In this document: piece by piece, positions 9,300-20,455 of the stretch | Layout of the letters: each line of letters opens with the position of its first letter | Position numbering within the stretch: position 1 is the stretch's first letter | Source: Bettongia penicillata ogilbyi | Taxonomy: Eukaryota; Chordata; Mammalia; Diprotodontia; Potoroidae | Reading direction: 5' to 3' | NCBI GenBank assembly: GCA_023548195.1 | Contig: JAJHZJ010000799.1 | Location: 3,052,082 to 3,116,081, forward strand | DNA: 64,000 nucleotides | The notes under the pieces: generated by a model | What the model saw: only the letters and a program-made list of their open reading frames with translations | Databases searched by the model: none | What the model was told of the DNA's origin: nothing | Position numbers and translations under genes: made by a program

Positions 9300-11580
9300 G
9301 AAGCAGCTCTAAAATTTATGGACTCGGATATTTCCAGGTAAGCACACAACTTATGGATGACTAGGACATCCCTCCTAAGGCAGGGAGGCAAGTTTGACAT
9401 TCCTTATTGTAATAGATTTTGTGAGATAGAACCCATGACTCTAATGTGGCCCTGCAAGGGCATAACTTGTGCAGAGAAAGAAGGATGGGTAAAAAGAAGG
9501 GAAAACTCCTGCTGTTTCCTGACAAGACCTACAGTGGGGAAATCTGTGAACTGAGGAAAAGAAGGAACATTTGCGTGAAGAGGAATTTTGGAAGCAAAAT
9601 CAGTGATGTTCTCTTTGGAGTATATTACAGACCATCTGGACAGAAAGAAAAATGAATGATGTATTTGAGAAACAGACCACAGCCTCAGCACAACGGTTTG
9701 CTATAATGCCGATGAGGTGCATCAGTTATCCTGATCCTGACTGGGGCTGGCTCTCTCCTTCATAAAAGGAGCATTTATTCGTTTCTTAGCTTGCCATCCT
9801 TCTAAAGGAGGTAGAGCCAATGAGAGGGGTTTCTATTCTGAGTCTAATTCTCCTTAACAGGTAAGAAGTGAAAGCTGGGGTAGAAATGAACTTCATCTTA
9901 AATTTATGAAAGAGAAAAGGAAATCCAGGCACAGTCTAATATGCTCCCTGGGTTTTGGGAGAGTAGGTTTCATAGGATTCCTAGAAAGAAAAGGTAGAAT
10001 TTTATGGATTAAAAGTTTTTAGGGGGAGTCATCCCAGAGGGATTTGAAACTCTTAGGAATGAAATTATTCCAATGAGAAAGGGGGGAGGAATAATCCAAA
10101 GAAGTAGAACAATTAATAGACCAACATTTTAAAAAGTCATAACCAGAAGATGGAATCAAAGATAGGTAATGGAGAATGAATATAAAAGCATAGTGTATAT
10201 TGTCCTGTCAAAATAGTGTTAAGGAGAACATCAAAGACCAGAATGAACTGAGAGTCATCCATTTAGAGGTCATCTCCTCCAACCTTTTCATTTTAAAGAT
10301 GAGGAAATTGAAAGCCAGAGATATTAAGTGCCTTACCCAAGGTCATACAGGTAGTGAGTAAGAGATCTAGGGTTGGAGAGGAAAGCTATTTCCAAAATAT
10401 TTTTTTAAAAGCTATATTAGAAAAAAGAGAGACTCAAAGAAGGGATAGGACTGCGCCTCTCCATGGTGACAGATAACAAAAGGAAGGCATAGTTAGATGC
10501 TCAACTGTTTTTTTTTTTCTTCTTTTGCCAAGGAGAATAATATCAGGATTAGAAAGAACAGGACAAAAATGGCCAATTGGAAGTTAATACCTATGATAAT
10601 TAGGGAGATAGTAAGAAAGTACTTCTACCTTACCCGTAATCTGGAAACCAAACCCAGAGGAACTACATCCCTAGGTACTGGAAGAATTAGGAATATGATT
10701 ACAGAGCCTTTGCATTTTTTTTTTTTTTTTAAGAACATGGAGACGCTGTCCACCTCTGGGCAGGGAGTGGCCTAGAGGTCTGAAGAGAGGCAGTTTCAGG
10801 CATGACCTATATTGATTTGTTTTGCTTGACTGTAGTTATTTGTTACATGGGAGGGGCTCCACCGGGGAGAGAAAGTCATTGGGAACGTGATATATAACAA
10901 AGAGCGTTAATAAACAATTTTTAAAAATTTTTAAAAGAAAGGTCTTGGAGAATGGGAGGGCAGCAGTAGAATTGAGGGGGAAGGATAAAATACATTGGTT
11001 TTCATAAAAAAAACGCAAGAGAGTATATAGTCTGAAACTATAAGCTAGTGAACTTGACTTCCATTCCTGGCCAAATTTCAAAACATACCATTAAAAGATG
11101 TGACTGTATTGAACACTGAGAAGAGAAGGCTTTGAGCCCCACATCCATTTTTTGGTAATGGGTCATGGTGGATTAACCTCACTTCCCTTTTTGATGGGGT
11201 TCTTAGAATGGTAGGAGGGAAATATGATAGCTATAGTTTATTTATATTTTAGCAAAACATTTGAGAGTCTCTAGTGCTATTCTTATAAACAAGATTGAGA
11301 GGTGTGGGTTAGATGACAGCATGGCTAAGTGGATTCACAACTGGTTGAATGGCTGGCTTTGAAGAGCAATCTTTCATTTTTCTAGGTCAGCTTGCAAGGG
11401 TGTCTCTAGTGGAGTACCCCAGGGATCTGTGATTGGCTATGTGCTATTTAATATGCTTACCAGTGATTTGGATAAGTTATATATGGCATATTCCATACTA
11501 TAGGTGACGTAGAGCAAAGAATGAGGATCTAAAAAAAATCTTGACAGGGTAGAACTTTGAGTTAAATTGGATAAGTACTG
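9300..11580 (+). repeat. Long decayed L3/CR1-clade LINE (ORF2 region)
   Basis: A CR1-type endonuclease signature (GVYYRPSGQ) is encoded near 9615-9645. It is followed by an 'aaaggaggtagagccaatgagagg' segment typical of the L3 endonuclease domain. A reverse-transcriptase block reading GVPQGSVIGYVLFN starts at 11411 and continues as SDLDK. Upstream RT-like segments sit near 10640-10760 and 11040-11100. Many stops and frameshifts make it a pseudogene. A MIR sits within it at 10243-10385, and another separates it from its 3' end at 11753-11940. Confidence 0.75.
10243..10385 (-). repeat. MIR with L3-like tail inside the LINE
   Basis: Minus-strand SINE: 'tagaggtcatctcctccaacc', 'cattttaaagatgaggaaattg', 'ccaaggtcatacaggtagtgag'. 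It interrupts the CR1/L3 copy and so inserted later. Confidence 0.7.
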
Positions 11581-11584
11581 ATAA

Positions 11585-11752
11585 AAAAAAATCAAAGCAT
11601 TTTATATGTGTTATCTCATTTGAGCCTCATGACAAAGCTGAGGTAGGTAGTAGAGGCGTTATTATTTTATTCTTTTTTTAATACACAAAAATACCAGTGT
11701 TCAGAGAAGTTGTGAATTTTCCATGGTCAAACAGTTCATCTTACTTTCCTAG
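11585..11752 (-). repeat. MIR inserted near the LINE 3' end
   Basis: Minus-strand SINE ('aaagcattttatatgtgttatctc', 'gctgaggtaggtag', 'catggtcaaacagttc'). L3 sequence resumes directly after it. Confidence 0.65.
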
Positions 11753-11940
11753 CCATTGGAATGATTCACCAGTGGAATGGACATCTTTGGCAGACAGTGA
11801 GTGGTTTCCCCCTTGCTGGAGGTCTGTGAGAAAAGGTTAGGTGACCCATTTGTTGGTTATAATGTAGTGGAGATTCTTGTTCTTGTTCTGGCCTCTTTGG
11901 TCCCTGCCAGCTCTGAGATTGTGGAGTATGGTTCCTGTAG
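11753..11940 (+). repeat. 3' end of the interrupted L3/CR1 LINE
   Basis: Continues the L3 consensus order: a 'ggaatgattcaccag' segment, 'gctggaggtctgtgag', then the tail 'tttggtccctgccagctctgag'. Co-linear with the copy ending at 11580. Confidence 0.65.
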
Positions 11941-12311
11941 CCTCAAGGAGAGAAAAAAGAGGAGAAATAACTGTTTTCAAGAATTTGAAGGGTTATTATG
12001 GGGAGGAAGATTTGACCAGTTGCTCACTATCACCACGAAGTAGCCAGAGGAGGGACGAAATTAAAATATCTGTTGTGAAATTACAATGCTTGTTCCTCTT
12101 ATGTTGACTGCGGGATGGATATCACTGTAAGGCAGGGGGTGTGTGTGCTCAGGATGACTCCTTTGTGAGTTCAGGAACCTTAAAATGACTCTCTGGATCC
12201 CTAGTTTATTGAGACTCTATTGAGATGCTAAGCTCTGACTGTCCTCAGCTTTCTTCCAAACAAGCTCAGATCCATCATCAAGGTCTCTTGGCCACCTGAT
12301 CCTGAGCCTAA
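11941..12311. other. Short unique stretch
   Basis: No repeat or exon recognised. Plus-strand frames in 11801-12107 begin inside the L3 tail and have no domain. Confidence 0.45.
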
Positions 12312-12552
12312 AAGGTAATAGCTAGCATTTACATAGCATTTTAAAGTTTGCAAAGTACTTCAAAAATATCCCATATTATCTACATGATAATCCTTAGAGA
12401 TGGGTGCTATTATCATCCCCATTTTCTAGATGAGGAAATGTAGGCAGCAGTTAAGTGACTTGCACAGGGTCACATACCTAGAACATATATGAGGCCGGAT
12501 TTGAATCCATTTCTTTTTTATCCCAAGTCCAGCACTCTGTACACTATCCCAT
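12312..12552 (-). repeat. MIR-type SINE, near full length
   Basis: Minus strand: 'ctagcatttacatagcattttaaag', 'tatcatccccattttctagatg', 'gacttgcacagggtcacata', 'agtccagcactctgtacactatccc'. Confidence 0.85.
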
Positions 12553-12675
12553 TGCATTTCACAGACTGGGACATCCCAAGAGGAACACAGATTAAGGATA
12601 AGAGGTCATGAGCCTTAGAGTCATGGAACTAATTAGAGGTGGATGGTATTTTAGTTAAGAGATGGTATTATAGCA

Positions 12676-12822
12676 GGTATTTTAACCTTTTTTTTTTTTT
12701 TTAGTGTTATATCCCATGTAAGCAGTCTGGTGAAACCTAGGGACCCCTTCCCAGAAAAAAAAAAAATAAATAATTGAGGAAAATGCTCAATTTTAGTTAG
12801 AGGTTAGTGAAACTAAAGATAA
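12676..12822 (+). repeat. TTCTTAACC-family short element (partial)
   Basis: Starts 'attttaaccttttttt', then 'cagtctggtgaaacctagggaccccttcccag' and 'aattgaggaaaatgctcaattttagttag'. The right end (GGTTAAGAA) is missing. Other copies are listed below. Confidence 0.65.
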
Positions 12823-13000
12823 ACCTCTCTGGGCCTCATTTCTTTATCTCTAAAATAAGGTATTACATGGCCTTTTAGATTTCCAACAAATCTAAATCTG
12901 TCCTTGAAGTGAGAAGGTAGAAGGCACAGCTGCTGTCAGGAAGACCTGAATTCAAATCCAGCCTCAAATGCTTCCTAGCTATGTAACCTTGGCCAGTTTT
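12823..13000 (+). repeat. Two SINE fragments
   Basis: 12823-12902 is a MIR 3' part ('gggcctcatttctttatctctaaaa'). 12905-13000 is a tRNA-head SINE piece ('gtcaggaagacctgaattcaaatcc', 'tcctagctatgtaacc'). Confidence 0.7.
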
Positions 13001-13504
13001 CCCCCCATCCAATGATCCTGTGACCCTATCTCAGATCTGGTCCTCAGCTTTCCAGTCTCAGAACTTGCCAGGGATTGAGTAGTAAACTAGAATGCCACTC
13101 TACTAGTTTATAATAAGTAATATGCCTTTCTGGTGACTGGCGTGCCTAATCTGCATGCCATCTCCTTGCTGGTACTTGGGAAATCAGACTGTTAATGAGA
13201 ATGATGAACCTGAGGTCAGGGAAAAGGGAGGGGGGAATGTTCTTAAAGAAGTTTCATCTGGGCAGTAGTTGATCATGAAAAGTGTTAGCCTTGTCCCACT
13301 GTCATTGGCCAAATGCTTGCTGGACAGATCTTAAAAGATACTTACCCCTAATACTTTAAGGTAGGTAGACTGTAGGACAGATCTATCCCAGACTCTGGTC
13401 ATGCAGTGAACTGATCAATGCCTAACCAATTACTAGGGTATAGTGAAGTCATGGAAATGTACAATAAATAGCCTGAGAAGCTTAATTTGACAATCTAATT
13501 AGAA
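13001..13504. other. Unique stretch, no gene
   Basis: Contains TAATCTGCATGCC and 'gtcattggccaaatgc' segments that might be regulatory, but nothing decisive. No open frame of note. Confidence 0.4.
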
Positions 13505-13930
13505 AGTCAGAAGGGTGTAGAAGAAAGAAGACGGGTCCTAGAGTCCAGAAATCCAAGTCTGGCTTTGATACTTACGTGGAGTCTCTTAAACTTTATTGGT
13601 GGTGGTTTAATTGTTTTCAGTTTTGTCTCACTTTTCATGACCCCATTTGGGGTTTTCTTGGTAAGGATACAGGAGTGCTTTGCCATGTCCTTCTCCAGCT
13701 CAATTTACAGATGAGGAACTGAGGCAAACAGAGAGTTAAATGACTTGCCCTGGGTCACTAGTAAGTGTAAGAAGCCAGATTTCAACACAGGTTTCCAGAC
13801 TTCAGGTCCAGCACTGTATCCACTGTGCCACCTAGTTGCCCTTAAATTTTAAATCTCATTTAATCTACTTTTCTTTATCTGTGAAATGTTGACAGTGTAT
13901 GTGCTATTAACACAATATTGTGTGTACATA
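13505..13930 (+). repeat. MIR split by a younger SINE
   Basis: The left half (13505-13584) shows 'cctagagtccagaaatccaagtctgg'. The right half (13852-13930) shows 'ctcatttaatctacttttctttatctgtgaaatg'. The RTE-tailed SINE sits between them. Confidence 0.7.
13596..13840 (-). repeat. RTE-tailed tRNA-SINE, full length
   Basis: Minus strand. The RTE/BovB-like 3' part is at the left ('tttcatgaccccatttgggg', 'ttttcttgg') and the tRNA head at the right ('tccactgtgccacctagttgcc'). It is flanked by CTTAAACTTTA (13585-13595) and CTTAAATTTTA (13841-13851), an 11-bp target-site duplication with one mismatch. Confidence 0.85.
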
Positions 13931-13950
13931 CAGATTTGTTGTAAGGAAAC

Positions 13951-13952
<2 letters not shown>

Positions 13953-14037
<85 letters not shown>
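13953..14037. repeat. (CT)n microsatellite
   Basis: 85 bp of uninterrupted CT dinucleotides next to the L1-like 3' end. Ser/Leu-rich frames through it are not genes. Confidence 0.98.
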
Positions 14038-14039
<2 letters not shown>

Positions 14040-14044
14040 AATCA

Positions 14045-14640
14045 ACAAGTATTTCTTTTTTTTCCCCTCATGCTGAACAAAGAAAAAAAAAGAAAATCCT
14101 CACCACAAATATACATAATCAAGCAAATTAAATACCTGCATGTCTGTCTCATTCTGTATCTTGAATCCGTCATCTCTCTATTAGGTGGGGAGTCACATAT
14201 TTCTTCTTTATTCCTCTGGAAATTGTGACTTGTCATTATATTGACTAGAGTATTAGGTCTTTTGAAGTTGGTTTTCTTCATAATATTCTTGCTCTTGATA
14301 GCTTTGCATCCATTCATACAGTTCTTTCCCCCCTTTTTTTCTCTAGAAACTCCATTGCATTGTTTTCTACAGTACAATAATATTTCATTATATTCATATA
14401 CCATAATTTAGCCACTCACCAATAGATGGGCAACCCCTTAGTTTCTAGGGTTTTTTTTTTTTGCTACTATAAAAAGGGCTGCTATAAATATTTTTGTCCA
14501 TATTGGTCATTTTCCTTTCTTTGATCTCTTTGCGGTACAAGCTTAGTAGTGGTATCCTTAGGGCGATGGGTTAGTGACATTTGGGACATAATTGTTCCAA
14601 ATTGAAGGAAGGCTCTTTGTTAGCCAGTAAATGTAAATTA
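14045..14640 (-). repeat. L1-like LINE 3' region, older copy
   Basis: Minus strand. 'ccaatagatgggcaaccccttag', 'gggctgctataaatatttttgtcc' and 'tttgatctctttgcggtacaag' are the complement of the L1 ORF2 C-terminal region. The 3' side lies toward 14045. More diverged than the copy at 7473-8041. Confidence 0.75.
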
Positions 14641-15166
14641 TTACTGTAGCATCTAGTAGTAGCACTCCCTGACTGAGAGGGAAGGGTTCCCTGTATTAAA
14701 GATACTCTGTGGCTCCATGTCCCCCAGAACCACAGTTCTTAGGGTCCTACTGATGTTTTTGCTTTTAAGGGGCACAATTGTTGACACAGTGTCAACAAAA
14801 GCATTTAATCAAAAGGGATAATAAGAAAAGAAATAATAAAACATTCACCCCATAAACCTGGAGCATTTTTCGACAAATAAACATAACATCACTATGAAGA
14901 GTGGAAACACATAGGGAAGGCACATGGGAGGGGTACATACGTAGGGAACATTTGAGGTCCGAGGAAGCACAGAGGAGCAAGTCTTTGGGGGCACAAATGA
15001 AGGGAACAGAGGAGTGAAGGAGCAGCTTATGCCTTCAGTGATTTCATAATTTCCACCAATGCTGATGGATACTGCTGGTTGTTTGGGTGAATGCTTCAGA
15101 TTCTGGCTCAGCGGAAATCTTTGGCTATCTCTTCCTTAAGGGAAGAATGGGTATTGTCTTATGCTT
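14641..15166. other. Unassigned AT-rich block with a perfect palindrome
   Basis: Contains TTGTTGACAC-A-GTGTCAACAA (14778-14798), a 10-bp perfect inverted repeat around one base. An ATTAAA lies on the minus strand nearby. Could be an old LTR or DNA-element piece; unassigned. Confidence 0.4.
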
Positions 15167-15175
15167 AAAGTCCAT

Positions 15176-15414
15176 AGTGGCATAATGAATAGAGAGCTGG
15201 GCTTAGAATCAGGAAGACACCTTTCTAAGTTCAAATCCAGCCTCAGACACTTACTAGCTGTGTGACCCTGGGTGAGTCACTTAACCCTGTTGTCTCAGTT
15301 TTCTCATCTGTAAAATGAGCTGTAGAAGGAAGTGGCAAACCACTCCTGTATGCTTGCCAAGAAAACCCTAAATGGGGTCACCAAGAGTTGGACACTGCTG
15401 AACAACGACTGGAC
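15176..15414 (+). repeat. RTE-tailed tRNA-SINE, full length
   Basis: Head 'agtggcataatgaatagagagctgg', box B 'agttcaaatcc', CORE 'agctgtgtgaccctgggtgag', tail 'gccaagaaaaccctaaatgggg' to 'gctgaacaacgac'. Perfect 9-bp duplication AAAGTCCAT at 15167-15175 and 15415-15423. Confidence 0.9.
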
Positions 15415-15423
15415 AAAGTCCAT

Positions 15424-16370
15424 GAGCTTTTTATTGGTAAGGGTCTTTTAGAAAAAGAAAGAAACAATTTCTGGAGATGAGCAGATTTATCTGCTGTTTT
15501 TTTTTTTTTATCTTGTTTTCCCCAAGTGTTGGCTAAGATGCTTTTTGATCTACTCATCTGCTACTTTTGGGACAAATCTTTTCTTTGCATTAAACTTCCT
15601 TTCCACTGGATTTGGGAGTCTCTGTGGGAGAACTCATTCTAGCTCATGCTAGACATTTCATATACTGTACCTCCTAATTTTAATGACTGAATGCTAAATT
15701 ATAAATCATGTAATGGTTATTTGCCCAATGCTCTGGAATTTGACAATCCTCAGTTTTCAAACCCTAAATCTTTTTTATTCTTATGTAGATAAGTGGGTGG
15801 GGAAAAGTTACTTAGACATATCTAGCCCACAGGGCAAGGTCTTTGTCTCTTCCACCTACTCAGGTAGCATTCCTAGACTTTTCAAAGGGATGTATGGCCA
15901 GCCTCAAAGCCTCAGAAGGGCTTTAGGGCACAGTCACATCAAGATTGTGTAATTCTTCCAAATGGATGGTTGGGTGAAATAATGAAAGTGGATGTAGAGA
16001 AAGTGAGGCAGGACTTTACTGAGACACTACAGATGGCTTTCCTGAGAGAGAGGGCATCCAACCTGCAGATTCTTTTATCTTTCAAATTCTTTTATCTTTT
16101 TGGGAAGGAGGTGGCTTCCCTTAAAGCTGCTGGTTAAACCTAAAGGGATGTATATGTGAATATAGCCAAATTTGGGGAAGTTTAGGCTAATCTGACCTCC
16201 CACGCACTACTTTCCCCTGGAAGGTGCTGAAAAACATCAAAGCCTTCCAAACAATGGAGAAAGGTGGTTAAAAAGTCATTATGGAGATTCATTTAACTGA
16301 CATTTCTGAGGAGTGGGAATGATTGGAGCAAAAGGAGAGAATTGCAATTTAGGTAACATTAGAATATTCC
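15424..16370. other. Unassigned AT-rich stretch
   Basis: Holds a T-run (15500-15511) and a small direct duplication of ATTCTTTTATCTTT (about 16067-16099). 'gcattaaacttcctttccac' near 15587 resembles an LTR polyadenylation region, but I cannot support an LTR. No gene. Confidence 0.4.
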
Positions 16371-16640
16371 AGGGGCAGCTAGGTGGGGCTGTGGATAGAG
16401 CACATGGACCTGGAGTCAGGAAGACCTGAATTCAAATTTAACCTCAGGCATTTACTAGCAGTTTGACCCTGAGCATGTCACTTAGCCTCTGTCTGCCTTG
16501 GTTTCCACAAATGTAAAATGGAAATAACAATAGGACCTACTTTCCAGGGTTGTTGTAAGGATCAAATGAGATAATAATTGTAAAAAGCTTAGCAGACTGC
16601 CTGGCATATAGTAAGTCCTTAATAAATACTTGTTACTTCC
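16371..16640 (+). repeat. Full-length marsupial MIR-type SINE
   Basis: Complete order: head 'ggggcagctaggtggggctg', 'gagtcaggaagacctgaattcaa', CORE, 'gttgttgtaaggatcaaatgag', and L2-like end 'ctggcatatagtaagtccttaataaat'. Shows the same tRNA head as the RTE-tailed SINEs but a different tail. Confidence 0.9.
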
Positions 16641-17794
16641 CTCCCTCTCCATATGACCCCCCTGTAGGTTGATATTGGTCCAATATTCAATATATTTTGG
16701 GAATAGTTGTTTAACTAGTTATGAATCTACGTAGCTGTACTGTAGTTAACATTCTTTCATACCCTGGGGATATCATGAGTGCCTTGATCAAATAAAAATG
16801 TGACGTTTCTATGGCATCCTTCCAGTCTACCAGCTTGATAATTCTATAAAAAATTGATATTATTTGTTCATAATGAACCTATGCTAGCTTCTAGTGATTA
16901 CTGCTTTTCTTTCTAGTGTTCACAAACCATATCTTTAATTTCTGGTTTAGAATTTTGCATTAAAATCATAGCATTTGAGGGTAGTAACTGAAGTTGGATT
17001 GGAAGATGTAGATGATACCAGTAGAAGCAGATGACAAGCTACATTTGAGTTAATGTCCACTTTCCCCTAACCCTTTTTCTCCCCCTCCCACCTTTGCTGT
17101 ACTGCCCTGATCCTGGTCTTACTCTCTCAGCATTCACCAAACTCAGATGTGGAAGGGATGAGAACTTTCCTTTGTTGAGGGTTGGGGTAGGAGCTGAGAA
17201 GACATCAGATAAACTCTGAGACTTTCCTGAACCACATATAAAGGAGCTGCAAATATTTATGCAAATATATGTGTAAGAGTGTCCTTCAGTCTCATGGGAG
17301 GGTGTCTGTGCCCTTGTGTCAGTCGATGTACTTTATAGATGACAAATAGGAAAAGGAAGCTAACAATGACCAGGACTGTAGAGCTTGGCATCCAAGCTTC
17401 AGGAAGGAAAGGGAGGGACTGGAGACAGGCAATAAGGACAGAATGCTGGGGGAAAGCAGCTCCAAAGGGAGTTCTAGGAGGGGCGGGGTGATGTGTTGGC
17501 CCCCAAAGAGAAGCATTGTGAGTGAAGGTTGTCATTCACCATCTGTGTCAGGCAGGTAGGATCAAGCTTAGCAGGATGGCTCGAGGGGAGCGGGGTACCA
17601 AGTCAGAGGAGGCATGGAACAGTTTGAAAACAGCAGCTTTCCTCTTCTCCTGGTCCCTGGTTCTACTCCCAGGATGCTAACCTGCTACTGTGGGATAAAC
17701 CGACAGCTACTAAGTTTCCATGGTTTTTCTCCACTTCCTCTTCATTTGAGGTTCACCTTTCCCCTCTTCCCCCAACCTGTGCAATTCTGAGGTT
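16641..17794. other. Mostly unique stretch
   Basis: AT-rich to 17000, then GC-richer. TATAAAGG (17237-17244) and an octamer ATGCAAAT (17259-17266) lie close together. A minus-strand 92-codon frame (17257-17535) contains a hydrophobic run but no family resemblance. Confidence 0.4.
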
Positions 17795-18035
17795 GGGGAT
17801 AGTAACAATGTTGACAATTCTGGTTTACAAAGGACTTCCCCCCCAACCCCCAGAACATACTTAGAAGGTAACTGGTAGAAGTACTGTTACCATCCTCATT
17901 TTCTAGATGAAAAGATGGAGGTTCAGGAAATTTATGTGACTTGATTGTAATTGCACATCCATTCAGAGGCAGAATCTGTATTCCAATCCAGGTCTCTTGA
18001 CTCACTGCTTCTATGAAGCACTATCTTGCTTATAT
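17795..18035 (-). repeat. MIR-type SINE
   Basis: Minus strand: 'ggtttacaaaggacttcc', 'catcctcattttctagatgaaaag', 'tgattgtaattgcacatcc', 'ccaatccaggtctcttgactc'. A poly-C run interrupts it near 17840. Confidence 0.7.
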
Positions 18036-18725
18036 TTTTTCATCCTGTCCAAGAGAGCCAGTGAACTTACCACCAGCACTCAATTTGAGAAATACTTTTC
18101 AGCTCTCTAGACAATGGATAAGGGGGAAGCAGAGGGAGCGTCAGAAACCATAGGAGAACATGGCCAGCTCCTGGGGACATTAGGGAGATTCAGGGGTGGT
18201 CCCAGTTGTCTATTAGTGCCAGAAATAGGTCAAGTTCCTGGTCCTGAGAGCATAAGGGCTATGGTCTAGGAACGTCCTGACAAGATCTGGGATTCCAGAG
18301 AACTGGCGGTCCTTGGCGTGGAAAAGCAGGTGAACATTAGTGTCTCCCTCTTCATCTGTCCTTCCTCCAAGGACTGGCCACCCTTGCTGACCTCTGAGCC
18401 TGCCATCTCATCAAGACTGAAGAAGGCTAGGGCCCCGCAGGCAGCTGCAGGGGATGCTGGGCCAGAACACCCACCAGGGAAGTTGCTGGGGAACAGAAAC
18501 CTTCTGTCCTAAACTTTCTCACTGCCCCCTGCTTTTTTCTTTGTTTCTTTCTTGCGTTTTCTTTCTCCTCCCCTTTTTCTGTCTCCATCTCAGCCTCTTT
18601 TCTGCCTTTCCGCCTCTCCAAGAGTTTCTTCTGATTTAGCATGGTCTGAAACTCCATGACTATATGTTCTTATCTCTATCCAGTCTCTGACCATCTTTTT
18701 ACAAAATCCTGGCCTCTCTGGTTAT

Positions 18726-18727
<2 letters not shown>
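18036..18727. other. Unique stretch, no gene recognised
   Basis: GC-rich segment at 18430-18480 ('ggccccgcaggcagctgcagg'). Then C/T-rich sequence. The short frames have no domain. Confidence 0.4.
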
Positions 18728-18817
<90 letters not shown>

Positions 18818-18835
18818 CTCTCTCCTCCCCCCCCC
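18728..18835. repeat. (TC)n microsatellite with C-rich end
   Basis: About 85 bp of TC dinucleotides, then CTCTCTCC variants and a run of nine C. Confidence 0.97.
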
Positions 18836-19794
18836 ACTCCTGCCCTTCCCCCAGCCCCACTGGTCTCCGATTCTTCACTTTTATGAGAAACCACCCAGCC
18901 TACCCCGAATGGACCAACCACAACTGAAACCAGATGTGCAATTTGGTGCAGCAGAGAAAAAGGGGGAGGAGGGAAAAGGGGATTGGGTTGGGTTTGAGAG
19001 GTGGAGAGGGAGATGGGGGAGAGGCAGGCCCAGGAAATCTTGAGTCATCACTGGTTGAGAGGGAGGGGAGAGAGGTGGAGCAGGAGAAGGGGAGGGAGAA
19101 ATGCAAATTAATTCTCAGGGACAGCAAGACTTGGAGTCCCCTTTTCCTGAAGTGAAAGCAGTTCTCTCTCTCTCTGTCTCTCTCTCTGTCTCTGTCTCTC
19201 TGTATGTATATATGTGGGGGGTAGGGGAAAGGAGGAAGTAGAGTTGATGGAAAGATGGGATCTCTTGGGAAAGCTGGGGGTGGGAGATGGCAGGGCGAGG
19301 TGGGGGGGCTTTGTGTTGGGCAGCTGTTGGAAACATTGCTCTTGTTCTTTGAAAATCTGTGACTCTCCAGGTTCCTTTCTCTGTAGTATCTGGAAACATT
19401 GTGGGTCTAGATGACTAACACTATGGACACCTGGGTTCCATGACCAGGTGTTCTTAGACTTCTTTTCTGCCCATGACATTTGGTTGGGGTTGGGGAGGGG
19501 GTGTGGGAAGGAAGGATTCAACCCTGAAGGCTTCGTGGGAGGGGCTGGGGCCCCTAAGAGCTTCCCCCCTCCCCCCTACATCCCCCATCCCTGTCTGCCC
19601 TGGAGCTGAAGAATGATGGAATTCCTCACAGTCCGTGGAGGTATTAGGCAAATGTTTTCATTCCTGTTGTCTCCATGTTCCAGCACATTCAAACTGAACT
19701 TCCAGAGGGCAGGGATTTTTTTTTTTTGGTACAGCTCTGTTTGTAATTAAGCAATTAATAAATTATTTTTAATGACGATGATGGCAGAAGCATG
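18836..19794. other. Unique GC-richer stretch with short CT tract
   Basis: A CT/CTG tract lies at 19158-19212. Purine-rich G-run DNA fills 18955-19100. A long minus-strand frame (19108-19521) crosses the tract and looks non-genic. Confidence 0.45.
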
Positions 19795-19879
<85 letters not shown>

Positions 19880-19885
19880 AGGGAG
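19795..19885. repeat. Compound (GT)n(GA)n(GGGA)n microsatellite
   Basis: About 48 bp GT, then about 30 bp GA, then GGGA steps. Similar in order and orientation to the tract at 24584. Confidence 0.97.
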
Positions 19886-20206
19886 GGAGGAGGGAGGTGG
19901 GATGAGGAGCGTTCTGTTGGTCTGGGGAAGAAGGAACAAGGGAAGGGTTTTGTCAGGGTAGTGTAATTAAAAGAAAGAAACATTAGACTTAGCAGCAAAG
20001 GATCGAGGTCCAAGTCTTCAGGCGACTTGGTCTTGGAGAAAGAGAGTATCAGTTAGCACTAAGGAAGTCTAGGAAATCCAGCCTCAGAGCTAGTGTGTCT
20101 TGTCCATAGTTAGCGTCAAAGGCAGAATTTGAGCCTATCTAGCAGGATGATCCCAACATGCCAAGATGCCGATCTGTATGTGAAGTGCTTTGGAAATGTT
20201 AAAGAA

Positions 20207-20415
20207 GGACTTCTTAACCTTTTGTGGGTTCGGGACCCCTCTGGGAGTCTGGTGAAGCCCAGGGTTCCCTTCTCAGAATATTTTTAAATGCATAAAATAA
20301 AATGCATAGGATTGCAAAGGACACCAGTTATAAAGATCTCATTGTTTTTCCCCATCCAACTTCACAGACTCCTTGAAATCTGTCTATGGGCCTGTGGACT
20401 CCAGGATAAGAACCC
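20207..20415 (+). repeat. TTCTTAACC-family short element
   Basis: Left end TTCTTAACCTTTTGTGG at 20211, 'gggagtctggtgaagcccagg', 'cttctcagaatatttttaaatgcataaaa', right end GGATAAGAACCC at 20404-20415. Internal part is of the 'gcataaaataaaatgcatagg' subtype. Confidence 0.75.
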
Positions 20416-20455
20416 ATGCTTTGAAACGATTATAGTATTACTGTCAGGTATTTTT

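Noticed and set aside
9446..9655. 69-codon plus frame as a gene
   Set aside because: It contains the CR1-type endonuclease word and belongs to the decayed LINE.
13886..14228. Ser/Leu repeat proteins
   Set aside because: Translation of the (CT)n tract. The same applies at 18656-18927, 24586-24877, 49737-50121 and 62013-62341.
17257..17535. 92-codon minus-strand frame with a hydrophobic run like a membrane segment
   Set aside because: A single hydrophobic stretch is common in T-rich complement; no family match and no splice sites.
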